A model generated the notes under the pieces. That model was not told where the DNA came from, made no database searches, and saw only the letters and a program-made list of their open reading frames with translations. A stretch of DNA of 64,000 nt from Parahaliea maris (GTDB taxonomy: Bacteria > Pseudomonadota > Gammaproteobacteria > Pseudomonadales > Halieaceae), in the NCBI RefSeq assembly GCF_008064665.1, contig NZ_VRZA01000011.1:1-64000 (forward strand). The letters are read 5' to 3'. Both the position numbers and the translations under genes were made by a program. Below, piece after piece: positions 1-9,400 of the stretch. Numbering within the stretch: position 1 is the first letter of the stretch; each line of letters begins with the position of its first letter.

Positions 1-37
1 GGAGACGTCGAGCAAAGACGGTGGTATTCCGAAAACA

Positions 38-102
38 ACAAACCCCGGCTAAATAACCGGGGTTTGTCAGCAGTCTGGCCAGTCATTCGACTGGCCTTTT
101 TT
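38..102 (+). terminator. Tandem intrinsic terminators
   Basis: There are two consecutive hairpins. The first has an 11-bp stem (38-48 with 57-67, ACAAACCCCGG/CCGGGGTTTGT) and an 8-nt loop. It is also A-rich upstream, so it could work on the minus strand. The second is a perfect 8-bp stem, GGCCAGTC/GACTGGCC (77-84 with 89-96), with a 4-nt loop and six T residues at 97-102, a textbook rho-independent terminator on the plus strand. They presumably end a gene that lies left of the window. Two plus-strand frames stay open from base 1 and stop inside the first hairpin (TAA at 50-52 or 54-56), so a short 3' coding tail at 1-56 is possible but cannot be identified. Confidence 0.8.
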
Positions 103-283
103 GTTTCCAGAACCCGCTAAAAACCAATACGTTCGGGTACAGCGCACCCGGACCGGGCCTGCTATGGGCGTCGAGTACGCGAGGGACTACTCCAGAAGAG
201 CCGGCTAGCGTTATCGCCACAAACGCTCACCACACGGCAAGCGCGCCGGCGCGCACCTGCCGCGTAGCAAGGCGTTGTTCATC

Positions 284-415
284 TCAGCCTGCGATCAGCG
301 TAATCGTCGTCGCAAGTGCAGCAGTAGCCAGCATGAAGCTGCCGATGACTATGGCAAGACGACGCATGATCTGCACGTCTTCGCGGGTATCCTGTTCGAG
401 AATGTGCTGGGTCAT
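284..415 (-). CDS. 43-residue single-pass membrane protein, function unknown
   Basis: The ATG at 413-415 is preceded by a strong Shine-Dalgarno (AAGGAG about 8 nt upstream), which decides this start over a longer open frame reaching 514. The product has a charged N-terminus (MTQHILEQDTRED) followed by one hydrophobic helix of about 22 residues (LAIVIGSFMLATAALATTITLI). This gives a short cytoplasmic tail and one membrane segment, with no catalytic motif. I do not recognise the family. An FNR/Anr-type box lies about 90 bp upstream (501-514), so expression may respond to oxygen. Small proteins of this kind often accompany larger membrane complexes, but no partner is visible here. Confidence 0.7.
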   Translation of the reverse strand: MTQHILEQDTREDVQIMRRLAIVIGSFMLATAALATTITLIAG

Positions 416-500
416 TATTGATCTCCTTTTCCCGATTTTGCCGTTACTGGCACCTCGGCCAGCTTGCAGCCCATGGTGGTCAGAAATGCCGGACAACGCA

Positions 501-514
501 TTGACCCAGATCAA
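501..514 (-). promoter_or_regulatory. FNR/Anr-type binding site upstream of the small membrane protein
   Basis: The minus strand reads TTGATCTGGGTCAA. This matches the FNR/Anr/CRP-family consensus TTGAT-N4-ATCAA at nine of ten conserved positions. Its centre is about 92 bp from the ATG at 415. If it sat at -41.5, transcription would start near 466 and give a leader of about 50 nt. I see no strong -10 box at the expected place. The only gene it could readily drive is the small ORF, because the next plus-strand gene starts at 1213. Confidence 0.5.
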
Positions 515-612
515 GGAAATCGGCCACGCTCACCGTTGACCGAAGCGGTTTCGCGGCAAGTATCCCGTCAGGGGCAGTCTTGCAGCCGATCAAAACGTAA
601 ACCGGTAGAGCC

Positions 613-981
613 CTAGCGATCAGGCCGCTGCCAGATCCAGCAGGCCACGCAGACCAGCACCGCCGGCAGGGCGATTCGCAGGGCGGTCGGCGCCGGCCAC
701 AGCCACAGCGACGCCGAGCTCAACGCCATCATGGCCGTGGCAGCCCATTTCGCCTTGCGGGGTATGGCGCGGTGCTCACGCCAGTGCTGGATGGTTTCAC
801 CGTAGCGGGGATGGGCCAGCAGCCAGGACTCGAGTCGGGGCCAGCCACGGCTGCCACACCAGGCGGCAAGCAGCAGGAAGGGAACCGTCGGCAGTCCGGG
901 GACGACAATACCGACCAGGCCCAAAGCCAGGGTCAGCAGCGCGCCCAGCCGCCACGCCAGTATCGACAAGCCCCGTATCAT
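613..981 (-). CDS. DUF454 (YbaN-type) inner-membrane protein
   Basis: A 122-residue protein with about three hydrophobic segments, near residues 9-30, 32-44 and 83-115. The N-terminal pattern LGLVGIVVPGLPTVPFLLLA followed by a Cys/Trp-rich turn (AWCGSRGWPRLESWLLAHP) is typical of the DUF454/YbaN family. Length is normal for the family. The function of these proteins is not established. It is divergent from the Anbu gene, with 231 bp between the two starts. It has its own ATG (979-981) and no obvious operon partner. Confidence 0.85.
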   Translation of the reverse strand: MIRGLSILAWRLGALLTLALGLVGIVVPGLPTVPFLLLAAWCGSRGWPRLESWLLAHPRYGETIQHWREHRAIPRKAKWAATAMMALSSASLWLWPAPTALRIALPAVLVCVACWIWQRPDR

Positions 982-1212
982 GCCGCCATCACCCTTTTCC
1001 CTGCCCTGCCAGCCACCTGCTCACCCGCGGAGTCGTGCAGTGTAGCCACTCCCGGGCCGATCCGCAGCGGGCGGAACCAGGTCACATCCCTGTCATACAG
1101 ATATGAACCACCCCGCCCATGCCCCCAAGAGGGTAGTAGCAATGTCCCGATAGAGGCTATATCCTTCGCGGCTCAGAGTTTTTCCCCGCCCCGGGGCCAA
1201 CCGGTTTCGCCC

Positions 1213-1962
1213 ATGACCTACTGCCTTGCCATCACCCTCAACGAGGGCCTGGTGTTCTGTTCCGACTCCCGCACCAACGCCGGGGCCGATCGGGTCAGCA
1301 CCTACAGCAAAATGCACCGCTTTTCGGTGCCTTTTGACCGTTCCCTGATACTGCTGACCGCCGGCAACCTGGCGACCAGCCAGGCAGTCGTTGCCCAGAT
1401 CCAGCGGGACCTCGAGGAGGAGACGGAATTCAACCTGCTCAAGGCAAAGTACGTGTCCGAGGTGGCGGATTACATCGGCAAGATGAGTGTACGCGAGCAG
1501 TCCAAGCACACCGGTGACAATGCCCCGATGGCCGGATTTGACGCCGGCGCCACCTTCATCCTGGGCGGCCAGATCAAGGGCCACGCGCCCGAGCTCTACA
1601 TGATCTATCCCGAGGGCAACCACATCACCGCCTCGGAGCAGCACCCCTACCTGCAGATCGGCGAGACCAAGTACGGCAAGCCCATCCTCGACCGGATCAT
1701 CCGCCCGGACACCCCCTACGAGACAGCCATGCGCTGCGCCCTGGTGTCCATGGACTCCACCATTCGCTCCAATGCCACCGTGGGCCCGCCGCTGGAGTGC
1801 CTGTTCTACCGCGCCGACAGCCTGCAGCCCCAGGCCCAGTACTTCAAGCTGGACGAACACCACCCCTACCTGGCGCGTCTGCGCCAGTCCTGGGATGACA
1901 ACATCCGCCAGGCCTTCGACAACCTGCCTTCGCTCAGCGAAGTGTTTGAAACAGTGAAATAA
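1213..1962 (+). CDS. Anbu, proteasome-like ancestral beta-subunit peptidase
   Basis: A 249-residue Ntn-hydrolase of the Anbu (BPH) family, related to HslV and proteasome beta subunits. The open frame extends upstream to 772, but the mature family N-terminus MTYCLA is at 1213. Thr2 becomes the N-terminal nucleophile once Met is removed; Asp18 and Lys33 fall at the other two catalytic positions. The context MTYCLAITLNEGLVFCSDSRTNAG is characteristic (here as two adjoining segments, MTYCLAITLN and EGLVFCSDSR). No clear Shine-Dalgarno is seen before the ATG. Anbu genes typically occur with ATP-grasp, alpha-E and transglutaminase genes, as here. The 3' end overlaps the convergent metallopeptidase gene by 29 bp. 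Anbu peptidase activity and substrates are poorly known; the function is presumably turnover of the product or target of the neighbouring ligases. Confidence 0.9.
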   Translation: MTYCLAITLNEGLVFCSDSRTNAGADRVSTYSKMHRFSVPFDRSLILLTAGNLATSQAVVAQIQRDLEEETEFNLLKAKYVSEVADYIGKMSVREQSKHTGDNAPMAGFDAGATFILGGQIKGHAPELYMIYPEGNHITASEQHPYLQIGETKYGKPILDRIIRPDTPYETAMRCALVSMDSTIRSNATVGPPLECLFYRADSLQPQAQYFKLDEHHPYLARLRQSWDDNIRQAFDNLPSLSEVFETVK

Positions 1963-2956
1963 CCCGGTCGACGAAGGTCAGCTTGAGCTCGACCGCCGTG
2001 TTGAGCACAAAGGGGTAGGCATCCGAGAGCCCGATACTGCGGTTCAGTTCATTCAGGGTCACGCTCAGATCCCGCCAGCGTGTGATGCGCTCCTGCACCG
2101 TCATTTCCTCCGGTCCCTGCGGTACCAGCCCGTGGGCCGCCGCGGTTTCCAGGGCATCGTATATATGCAGGTAATGCCCCCAGCTCTCAGCCCAGTCCTC
2201 TGAAGGGTGGGCGCTGGCATAGGCACTGATGAAACGGCTCGACCAGTCCTGCGGTGGCCCCTGGGTGTAGTGCGCCTCCAGCGCGGCGGCGTAATCCTCA
2301 AACTCGTCGCCAAACAGCGCCTTGAATGCCCCGGCGATATCGGCATCCGGCTGCAGCAGGTGCCAGAAATAATGCCCGGACTCATGGCGTAGGTGGCCGA
2401 GCACAGTGCGGTAGTCCTCCCGCAGGAATTCCCGCTGCTCCTCGCGTGCCACGTCATCCGCTTCCAGCAGGTTGATGGTGACGATCCCCGCGGCGTAGCC
2501 GGTGTGGGCGAAGGACTCGCAAAACCCCTGACCGCTACGCTGGTCCTCCACAAAGTCAAAGGCCAGGCCTCGCTGCGGCGACTCCGCGAGCGTCGCGAGG
2601 GGCAAGCCGAGCTGCAGCAGGGTGTAGAACAGCCGCTTCTTGGCCTGCTCGAGTCGCGCCCAGCGCTCTGAATTAGCCGGCTGCTCCAGATTGGGCACGG
2701 TGCGGTTGAACTGGCAGGCCCGGCACAGGGGGCTTTCCTGGTCCGCATGCAACAGCCAGTTACACACGCCGTGCTGGATGGCGTTGTCGCACAGCAGCCA
2801 GGTCGCTCCGTCTTCCGACACCCACTGGCCGTCGTCCGGCTGCAGTGCGCGCATCACCAGTGCCTCGGAGTCGAACCCGAGGCGGGCCCCACAGGCAGTG
2901 CACTGGGCGTTGTCAAAAAACACGGGTTGGCCACAGCGGCAGGTGAAACGCTGCAT
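1934..2956 (-). CDS. Zinc-ribbon putative metallopeptidase (Anbu-cluster family)
   Basis: A 340-residue protein. The N-terminal 85 residues hold two zinc-ribbon-like Cys sets: CRC with a later CTAC, then a spaced C...C...CRAC. The rest resembles the putative zinc-binding metallopeptidase family (DUF2248-like) found with Anbu and ATP-grasp genes. The active-site motif is HESGHYFWHLL (HExxH), with a downstream acidic region (EDWAESWGHYLHIYD) that could give a third ligand. The ATG at 2954-2956 shares one base with the stop of the upstream transglutaminase gene, which points to translational coupling and excludes the longer open frame to 3298. It is the last gene of the minus-strand array and overlaps the Anbu 3' end. 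Peptidase activity is inferred from the motif only. Confidence 0.85.
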   Translation of the reverse strand: MQRFTCRCGQPVFFDNAQCTACGARLGFDSEALVMRALQPDDGQWVSEDGATWLLCDNAIQHGVCNWLLHADQESPLCRACQFNRTVPNLEQPANSERWARLEQAKKRLFYTLLQLGLPLATLAESPQRGLAFDFVEDQRSGQGFCESFAHTGYAAGIVTINLLEADDVAREEQREFLREDYRTVLGHLRHESGHYFWHLLQPDADIAGAFKALFGDEFEDYAAALEAHYTQGPPQDWSSRFISAYASAHPSEDWAESWGHYLHIYDALETAAAHGLVPQGPEEMTVQERITRWRDLSVTLNELNRSIGLSDAYPFVLNTAVELKLTFVDRVISLFQTLR

Positions 2957-3849
2957 CAGGCCGGCATGCCTTCCAGTCGGGTCACATCCACCTCCACCTC
3001 CAGCCCGTGGCTGTCGCCACCTCCCTGTATGGTGCCCTTGAGGGGGGTGACGTCGGCGTAGTCGCGCCCCCAGGCGGTGGTGATGTGCTGGTCGGCGGCC
3101 AGCAGGTTGTTGGTGGGGTCGAAGTCGCACCAGCCCTCGGCGGGCGAGTACACGGAAAACCAGGCGTGACTGGCATCGGCGCCCTGCAATTTGGTCTCGC
3201 CGGGCGGCGGCAGGGTTTCCAGGTAACCACTGACATAGCGCGCCGGAAAACCGAGGGTGCGCAGGCAACCGATGGCGAAATGGGCGAAGTCCTGACATAC
3301 CCCGCGCCGGTGCTGGATCACCTCGGTCAGGGGTGTGGCCACATCGGTGTAGTGGGGGTCATAGGCGAAGTCGGTGAAGATGCGATGGGTGAGATCGCGC
3401 ACGCCCGACAGGAAGGGCCGGTCACTGGCAAAGCTGTCAGCGGCGTACTCAGCCAGTTCCGGACCACAGGCGACCAGCGGCGAATCGAGCTGGAACTCCC
3501 GCACCAGCAGGTTGCTCTCGACGCTGGCATCCTCCAGTTGCGCGAGTACTTCCGCACAGGTGGGGCCGAAGTCGAGCGCGAGGCTGCTGCGCCCCTCCGA
3601 CACATCCACCTCGCTGACCGCCGTAATCTCCAGCACTTCATGGGGCTCCTGCACCGAGAAGTGGTAGCTGCGATTGCCAAAATAGTCGCGCCGGTCCGCG
3701 GCCAGCACGGGCAAGGGGTTAAGCAGCACTTCGGCCCGGCTGCACTGCTGGTAGGGCGTATCCCGCGGCAGCAGGTGGGCGACACTGTGACACTGGTTCA
3801 CCGTGTCGCGGTAGAGATAGCGGGTGGTGTGGGTAACCCGGTACTTCAT
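2956..3849 (-). CDS. Transglutaminase-like cysteine protease family protein
   Basis: A 297-residue protein with an N-terminal beta-rich bacterial transglutaminase-N domain (MKYRVTHTTRYLYRDTV start) and a C-terminal transglutaminase core. The triad is visible: Cys in RRGVCQDFAH, His in DASHAWFSVY, Asp in CDFDPTNN. The ATG at 3847-3849 has a GAGGAA Shine-Dalgarno and overlaps the preceding stop by 4 bp (ATGA), so it is preferred to an upstream start at 3870. Such domains can hydrolyse or form amide bonds. In this operon a role in cleaving or transferring a peptide made by the ATP-grasp and amidoligase enzymes is inferred. It is cytoplasmic, with no signal peptide. Confidence 0.9.
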   Translation of the reverse strand: MKYRVTHTTRYLYRDTVNQCHSVAHLLPRDTPYQQCSRAEVLLNPLPVLAADRRDYFGNRSYHFSVQEPHEVLEITAVSEVDVSEGRSSLALDFGPTCAEVLAQLEDASVESNLLVREFQLDSPLVACGPELAEYAADSFASDRPFLSGVRDLTHRIFTDFAYDPHYTDVATPLTEVIQHRRGVCQDFAHFAIGCLRTLGFPARYVSGYLETLPPPGETKLQGADASHAWFSVYSPAEGWCDFDPTNNLLAADQHITTAWGRDYADVTPLKGTIQGGGDSHGLEVEVDVTRLEGMPA

Positions 3850-6437
3850 CGCGGTTCCTCCCCGCTCCACCCGGTACCCAGCGGGCGCGGGCCACCGGTG
3901 TGGTCGAAGCAGCTGTCGCTGATCGCGGTGGCGATGGCGCCTACCAGGCGGTGACTGCGGGACAGCAACTGGTCGAGGGCGCTGCGCAGGTACTTGCGGT
4001 CGATGGCGGCCAGCTCCGGCAGATCCGCCAGCTGCAGATTGGTGCCGGCTTCCAGCAGCAGGCGCTGGGGCAGGCTCAGGCGACTGCCCTCGTCAAATCC
4101 GGGAATACGGTCGAGGTGGAGCTTGAGGTCGTCGAACTGGAACATCACCGAGCGCGGATTCTCGGTATCCAGCAGCAGGTGTTCGAGCCCGTTCGCCACA
4201 TCCAGGTAGCGCTGGTAGCGGCGGCGGTGGGTAATCAGCGAATCCATGCACAGCAGCACGGTCTCCAGCAGCAGGTCCTGGTCCTCGCCCGAGGTGTTCT
4301 GGACCCACAGGGAACGCATCAGGGACAGGGTCTGCAGGGCTCGCTCAATCCGTCGCCCGGCCTGCAGGAAATGCCAGCCCTGGCCGCGGATCATGGATTC
4401 CTGGACCAGCCCGGCGAGGGCCAGCAGCGAGGTCACCAGGGCATCGAGCTCTTCCTCGCGGACCAGGCCGAATTCGGACCCCAGGCGCTCGGGCAGTACC
4501 TGCATATGGTCGCTGAGGTCATTGAGAATGCGCTGGGTATCCCCCGACATGAAGTCCTTGACCTGGTCCACGGTATTCAGCAGGGAGGTCACCGAGTGGG
4601 CTACGGTACCGGGGCGGTCGCCGTCCAGCACCACCGAGCGCAACTCCTGCAGGGGATCGCCGCCACTGACTGCCTCGTCCATGAAGCCGGGGTAGGTACA
4701 GGTGAGCTGGGTAACCGCCCGCAGCAACAACTGGCGGCTCTCCGCCCCCGGCGGTGAGGCGCCGGTGAGCTTGCCGAACACGATGCGCAACAGGCGCAGC
4801 GCGTACTCGGCCCGCTCCATGTAGCGCCCCATCCAGAACAGGTTTTCCACCACCCGGCTGGGCAGCTCGGCGCCGGCACCCCGTTCGCTGTCGGTAGCGA
4901 CGAGCACTTCCGGCAGTTCCGGCTCCGAAGCGAGCACCCAGGTATCCTTGCTGGGTGAACCGGCGCGGTTGGAGATCTCGAAGCCGCCGTCGGCGGGCGC
5001 CACCCGGGTGAGCCCGCCAGGCATCACGATGTAGGACGACTCTCCCGCCACCGCGAAGGTGCGCAGGATGGCCGGGCGTGCCGCCTCGTTCTGCCCCCAC
5101 ACCGGAGCCAGGGACGGCGCTATGTATTCCTGGGCGCAGTAGTCCCCGGGGCGGGCCTGGATCGCCGCCCGCAGGGTTTCCCGCTCCGCCTTCGACAGCG
5201 AGCCGGCGTGCACCGTACGGCTGTCTATGGCGCGCCAGACCGGCTTGATGACCATCTGCTCCAGGTTGGCGAGCACCGCGGCCAGGTCTTCCCGGTCTCC
5301 GCACCAGCGCGTGGGCACCGCTTCCAGCGCCGGTTCACGGCCCAGCAGGTGGCGCGCCGCCGCGGGCAGGTACTTGAGCAGGGCGGTGTTTTCCAGTACC
5401 CCGCTGCCCAGGGGATTGGCCACCACCACCCGACCGGCGCGTACCACCTCCAGCAGGCCAGCCACCCCGAGTTGGGAATCGGGCTTCAGTTCCACCGGGT
5501 CGCAGTAGTTGTCGTCGACCCGGCGCAGGATCACGTCGATACGGCGCAGCCCGTTGAGGGTTTTCAGCCAGACGTAACCGTCGCGCACGGTGAGGTCGTT
5601 GCCCTGCACCAGGGAATAGCCCAGGTGGTTGGCCAGGAACAGGTGTTCGTAGTAGGTCTCGTTGTAGATCCCCGGCGTGAGCATCACCACCCGCGGCAGG
5701 CCGCCGTTGGGCCCCAGGGCATTGAGCCGCGCCCGCAGGCTGTTGAAATACAGGGACAGGCGATGCACGTGGCTGTCGCGAAACAGGCTGGGGAACACCC
5801 GCGACATGACAATGCGATTTTGCAGCGCGTAGCCGGCGCCGCTGGGCACCTGGGTACGGTCGGAAATCACTTTCGCCCTGCCATCCGGCCCGCGCAGCAT
5901 ATCCACCGCGTACTGGATCAGGGGCTGGTCGCCGGGCAGGCTGATGCCGTCGCAAACGCGCAGGAAGCCGGGGTGGCCAAACACCAGCTCCGGCGGAATG
6001 ATGCCAAGGCGCACCAGGGAGCGCGGACCGTAGAGGTCCTGCAATACCAGGTTCAGCAGTTCGGCGCGCTCGCGCACCCCCGACTCGATATTCTGCCACT
6101 CGCGGCTGTCCAGCAGCAGCGGCACCGGGTCCAGCCGCCAGTCGCGCCCGCTGCCGCCGGTGGTGTAGTCGTTGTAGGTAACCCCGTCGTCGCGCAGGAT
6201 GCGCTCGACCATCCGCTGGCGCTCGCCGCGTTCATCGGGGTTGAATTCCCCAAGGCTGCCAAGCAGGTACTCCCAGTGCGGCCGCACCTCGCCCCCGGGG
6301 CTGTGGGCCTCGGTGTAGGCAAACCCCGCAGCCGCCGGTGGAACCGGGCGCCCGGGCGGGGTTTGCAGGCTCTGGTTCTGGTCCTGGGATCCCATGGCGG
6401 GGCCTGTCAGCGAAATACTCGCGCCATTATCACGCAC
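3846..6437 (-). CDS. Circularly permuted ATP-grasp / alpha-E fusion protein
   Basis: An 863-residue two-part protein. Residues about 70-500 are a circularly permuted ATP-grasp (DUF404/DUF407 type: TPGIYNETYYEHLFLANHLG, DVILRRVDDNYCDP, VMPGGLTRVAP, SKDTWV). Residues about 525-850 are an alpha-helical alpha-E (DUF403) domain starting at VVENLFWMGRYMERAEYALR. The glycine-rich ATP loop seen in the stand-alone paralogue (VKPANESGGYGIMVG) is replaced by IKPVWRAIDSRTVHAG, so nucleotide binding may be altered. The start is uncertain: GTG at 6437 (used here, 17 bp after the upstream stop) or ATG at 6395. The 3' end overlaps the transglutaminase gene by 4 bp. Substrates are unknown. Confidence 0.88.
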   Translation of the reverse strand: MRDNGASISLTGPAMGSQDQNQSLQTPPGRPVPPAAAGFAYTEAHSPGGEVRPHWEYLLGSLGEFNPDERGERQRMVERILRDDGVTYNDYTTGGSGRDWRLDPVPLLLDSREWQNIESGVRERAELLNLVLQDLYGPRSLVRLGIIPPELVFGHPGFLRVCDGISLPGDQPLIQYAVDMLRGPDGRAKVISDRTQVPSGAGYALQNRIVMSRVFPSLFRDSHVHRLSLYFNSLRARLNALGPNGGLPRVVMLTPGIYNETYYEHLFLANHLGYSLVQGNDLTVRDGYVWLKTLNGLRRIDVILRRVDDNYCDPVELKPDSQLGVAGLLEVVRAGRVVVANPLGSGVLENTALLKYLPAAARHLLGREPALEAVPTRWCGDREDLAAVLANLEQMVIKPVWRAIDSRTVHAGSLSKAERETLRAAIQARPGDYCAQEYIAPSLAPVWGQNEAARPAILRTFAVAGESSYIVMPGGLTRVAPADGGFEISNRAGSPSKDTWVLASEPELPEVLVATDSERGAGAELPSRVVENLFWMGRYMERAEYALRLLRIVFGKLTGASPPGAESRQLLLRAVTQLTCTYPGFMDEAVSGGDPLQELRSVVLDGDRPGTVAHSVTSLLNTVDQVKDFMSGDTQRILNDLSDHMQVLPERLGSEFGLVREEELDALVTSLLALAGLVQESMIRGQGWHFLQAGRRIERALQTLSLMRSLWVQNTSGEDQDLLLETVLLCMDSLITHRRRYQRYLDVANGLEHLLLDTENPRSVMFQFDDLKLHLDRIPGFDEGSRLSLPQRLLLEAGTNLQLADLPELAAIDRKYLRSALDQLLSRSHRLVGAIATAISDSCFDHTGGPRPLGTGWSGEEPR

Positions 6438-6454
6438 TCATCCACTGGCAGCCA

Positions 6455-9400
6455 TCACGGGCCGATCGGCCGCCGCAGGTCGAGGGTGTGGGGGTATTCT
6501 TCCGTGGGCTCCTCCGGGGGCGGCGCCATGGGCCGCGGCGGCTGCTGGTTGGGGAAGAACTCGCGAATGCTGTCCAGCCCTCCCACCGGCGGCAGGATGC
6601 TCTGGCTGTGGCCGGACTCCCAGAAACGACTGACCCGGCGGGACTCCGCCTCGAAGGCATTGATGGGGAAGGTGTCGTAACTGCGCCCACCCGGGTGGGA
6701 AACGTGGTAGGTGCAGCCGCCAACCGAGCGCCCGTTCCAGGTATCGATGACGTCGAACACCAGCGGCGCGTGAATGCCGATGCGCGGATGCAGGGCCGAG
6801 GGCGGCTGCCAGGCGCGATAACGCACGGCGGCCACGTACTCCCCCTGGCGCCCGGTATTGCGCAGGGGCACACGCCGACCGTTGCAGCCCAGCACATAGC
6901 GGCCCGGGGTGAGACCGGTCAATTTCACCTGCAGGCGCTCCACCGACGAATCCACATAGCGGGAGGTGCCGAAGCTGCTGACTTCTTCGCCCAGCACATG
7001 CCAGGGCTCGATGGCCCAGCGCAGCTCAAGATTGATATCGCCGATATCCATGTTGCCGTAATGGGGGAAGCGAAACTCCTCGAACGGTGCCAGCCAGTCC
7101 AGCTGGAACGGCAGGCCGTGCTCATTGAGGTCCTCCACCACGTCGCGAATATCCGACCACACGTAGTGGGGCATCATGAAGCGGTCGTGCAGCAGGGTAC
7201 CCCAGCGCACCAGGGGCGCCTTGTAGGGCGCCTTCCAGAACCGCGCCACCAGGCTGCGCAGCAGCAGCACCTGCACCAGGGCCATCTGCGGGTGGGGCGG
7301 CATTTCGAAGCCGCGGAACTCGAGAATCCCCTGGCGGCCGCTGGCGGTGCCGGGGGAGTACAGCTTGTCGATGCAGAATTCCGAGCGGTGGGTATTGCCG
7401 GTAATATCAATGAGCAGGTTGCGCATCACCCGATCCACCACCCAGGGCTCGGCGATCTCCCCCTGGGGCAGCTGGCTGAAAGCAATCTCCAGCTCGTAGA
7501 GCATCTCGTCGCGCCCCTCGTCCACCCGCGGCGCCTGGCTGGTGGGGCCGAGGAACAGGCCGGAGAACAGGTAGGACAGGCCGGGGTGATGCTGCCAGTA
7601 GGTCACCAGGCTCTGCAGCAGGTCAGGGCGGCGCAGCAGCGGGCTGTCCTCTGGACGCCAGCCACCCAGGGTGACGTGGTTGCCGCCGCCGGTGCCGGAG
7701 TGGCGACCGTCGAGCATGAACTTCTCGGTGCCGAGGCGCGACTGGCGGGCCTCCTCGTACAGAATGTGGGTGTTGTCTACCAGCTCCTGCCAGCTGTCCG
7801 AGGGGTGAATATTCACCTCGATCACCCCCGGGTCAGGCGTCACCAGCAGGCGGGTCAGGCGCGGATCCCGAGGCGGTTCGTAGCCCTCGATGATCACCGG
7901 CAGGTCCAGTTCGCCCGCCACGTTCTCGATGGCGTGGACCAGGTCCATGTAATGCTCGAGGTATTCCAGCGGCGGCAGGAAGATATGCAGCTTGCCGTCC
8001 CGCGGCTCCACACACAGGGTGGTGCGGATGATCCAGGGCACGGGGGGGTTGGCTTCGGCGTCGGGCTCGCTGTCCCCCTCGCTGGACGTCTGCAGGCGGG
8101 TGGCCGCAGGCAGCGGTTCACGCGGCGCGAAGGGGTCGCGCTCGGGCACCAGCAAGTCGTTCTTGTCCTCCGGTTGCTCCAGGGAATCCAGCGGCAGACG
8201 CAGGCCCATGGGGGAGTCCCCGGGAATCAGGTTGATGCGGTCGGCCCGCAGCTGCCAGCGACTGGACAGCCAGGGGCCGGTACCCTGGCGCTCCACCGGG
8301 AGAATAAACCCGGTGGCCTCGTTGAGCCCGCGGCTGAGCAGGCGCGCCAGCCGGCGCCGCTCCTGGTCGTCCTTCAGGTCGGCCTTGGCCGGATCGACGT
8401 TATCGGGGAGTTGCTGCTCCCGCCACAGGTAGTAGAGGTTATCCTCGTAGGCAGGTTGCACGCAGTCTGGCGCTACGCCCAGGCGCCGGGCGAGGGCCTG
8501 GACAAAGGCCTCCGCCTGGGGCAGTTCGTGGCCGTAGTCCTTGTCCACCCGCGCCAGCAATTCGGGACGCCGCCACACAGTGTCGCCGTCACCGCGCCAG
8601 AAGCAGCCCAGCGCCCAGCGCGGGGTCGGTTCACCGGGATACCACTTGCCCTGGCCGTAGTGCAATAGCCCGCCCGGCGCGAAGCGATCCCGCAGGCGCA
8701 CCAGCAGGTCCTTGGCGAGCTTGAGCTTGTGAGCACCCAGAGCAGCCACGTTCCACTGGGCCGAGTCCATGTCGTCGATGGAAACAAAGGTGGGTTCGCC
8801 ACCCATGGTCAGGCGCACGTCGCCCCGCTCCAGCTCCTCGTCCACCGCCTGGCCCATGGCCTGGATAGCAGCCCACTGGTTGTCGCTGTAGGGTTTGGTG
8901 ACCCGCGGGTCCTCGTGAATGCGCTCGACCTCGTTGACGAAGCTGAAATCCACCTTGCACTTGGTGGTGGCACCGGTGATCGGAGCGGCGGAAATCGGTG
9001 AGGGGGTACAAGCCAGGGGAATATGGCTCTCCCCGGCAAACAGGCCGGAGGTTGGATCCAGGCCCACCCAGCCCGCTCCCGGCAGGAACACCTCACACCA
9101 GGCGTGGAGGTCGGTAAAGTCCTCCGCCGGGCCGGAAGGGCCATCCAGTGACTTCATGTCCGGCGCCAGTTGCACCAGGTACCCGGAACAGAAACGCGCG
9201 GCCAGTCCCAGGTGGCGCAGAATCTGCACCAGCAGCCAGCCGGTATCGCGGCAGGAACCGCGGCCCAGTTCCAGGGTCTCCTCGCAGGTCTGGACCCCGG
9301 GCTCCATCCGCACGTTGTAGTCGATATCCCGCTCCAGCCGCTGATTGAGTTCGACCAGGAAGTCGTTGATCGGCTTCTTGTCCCGGGACACATTTCCCAG

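Noticed and set aside
772-1212. N-terminal extension of the Anbu reading frame
   Set aside because: The sequence before 1213 has no family similarity and overlaps the DUF454 gene; Anbu proteins begin MTY with a processed Thr.
6338-8668. 776-codon plus-strand open frame over the ligase array
   Set aside because: Antisense to two conserved genes, with shadow-like composition.
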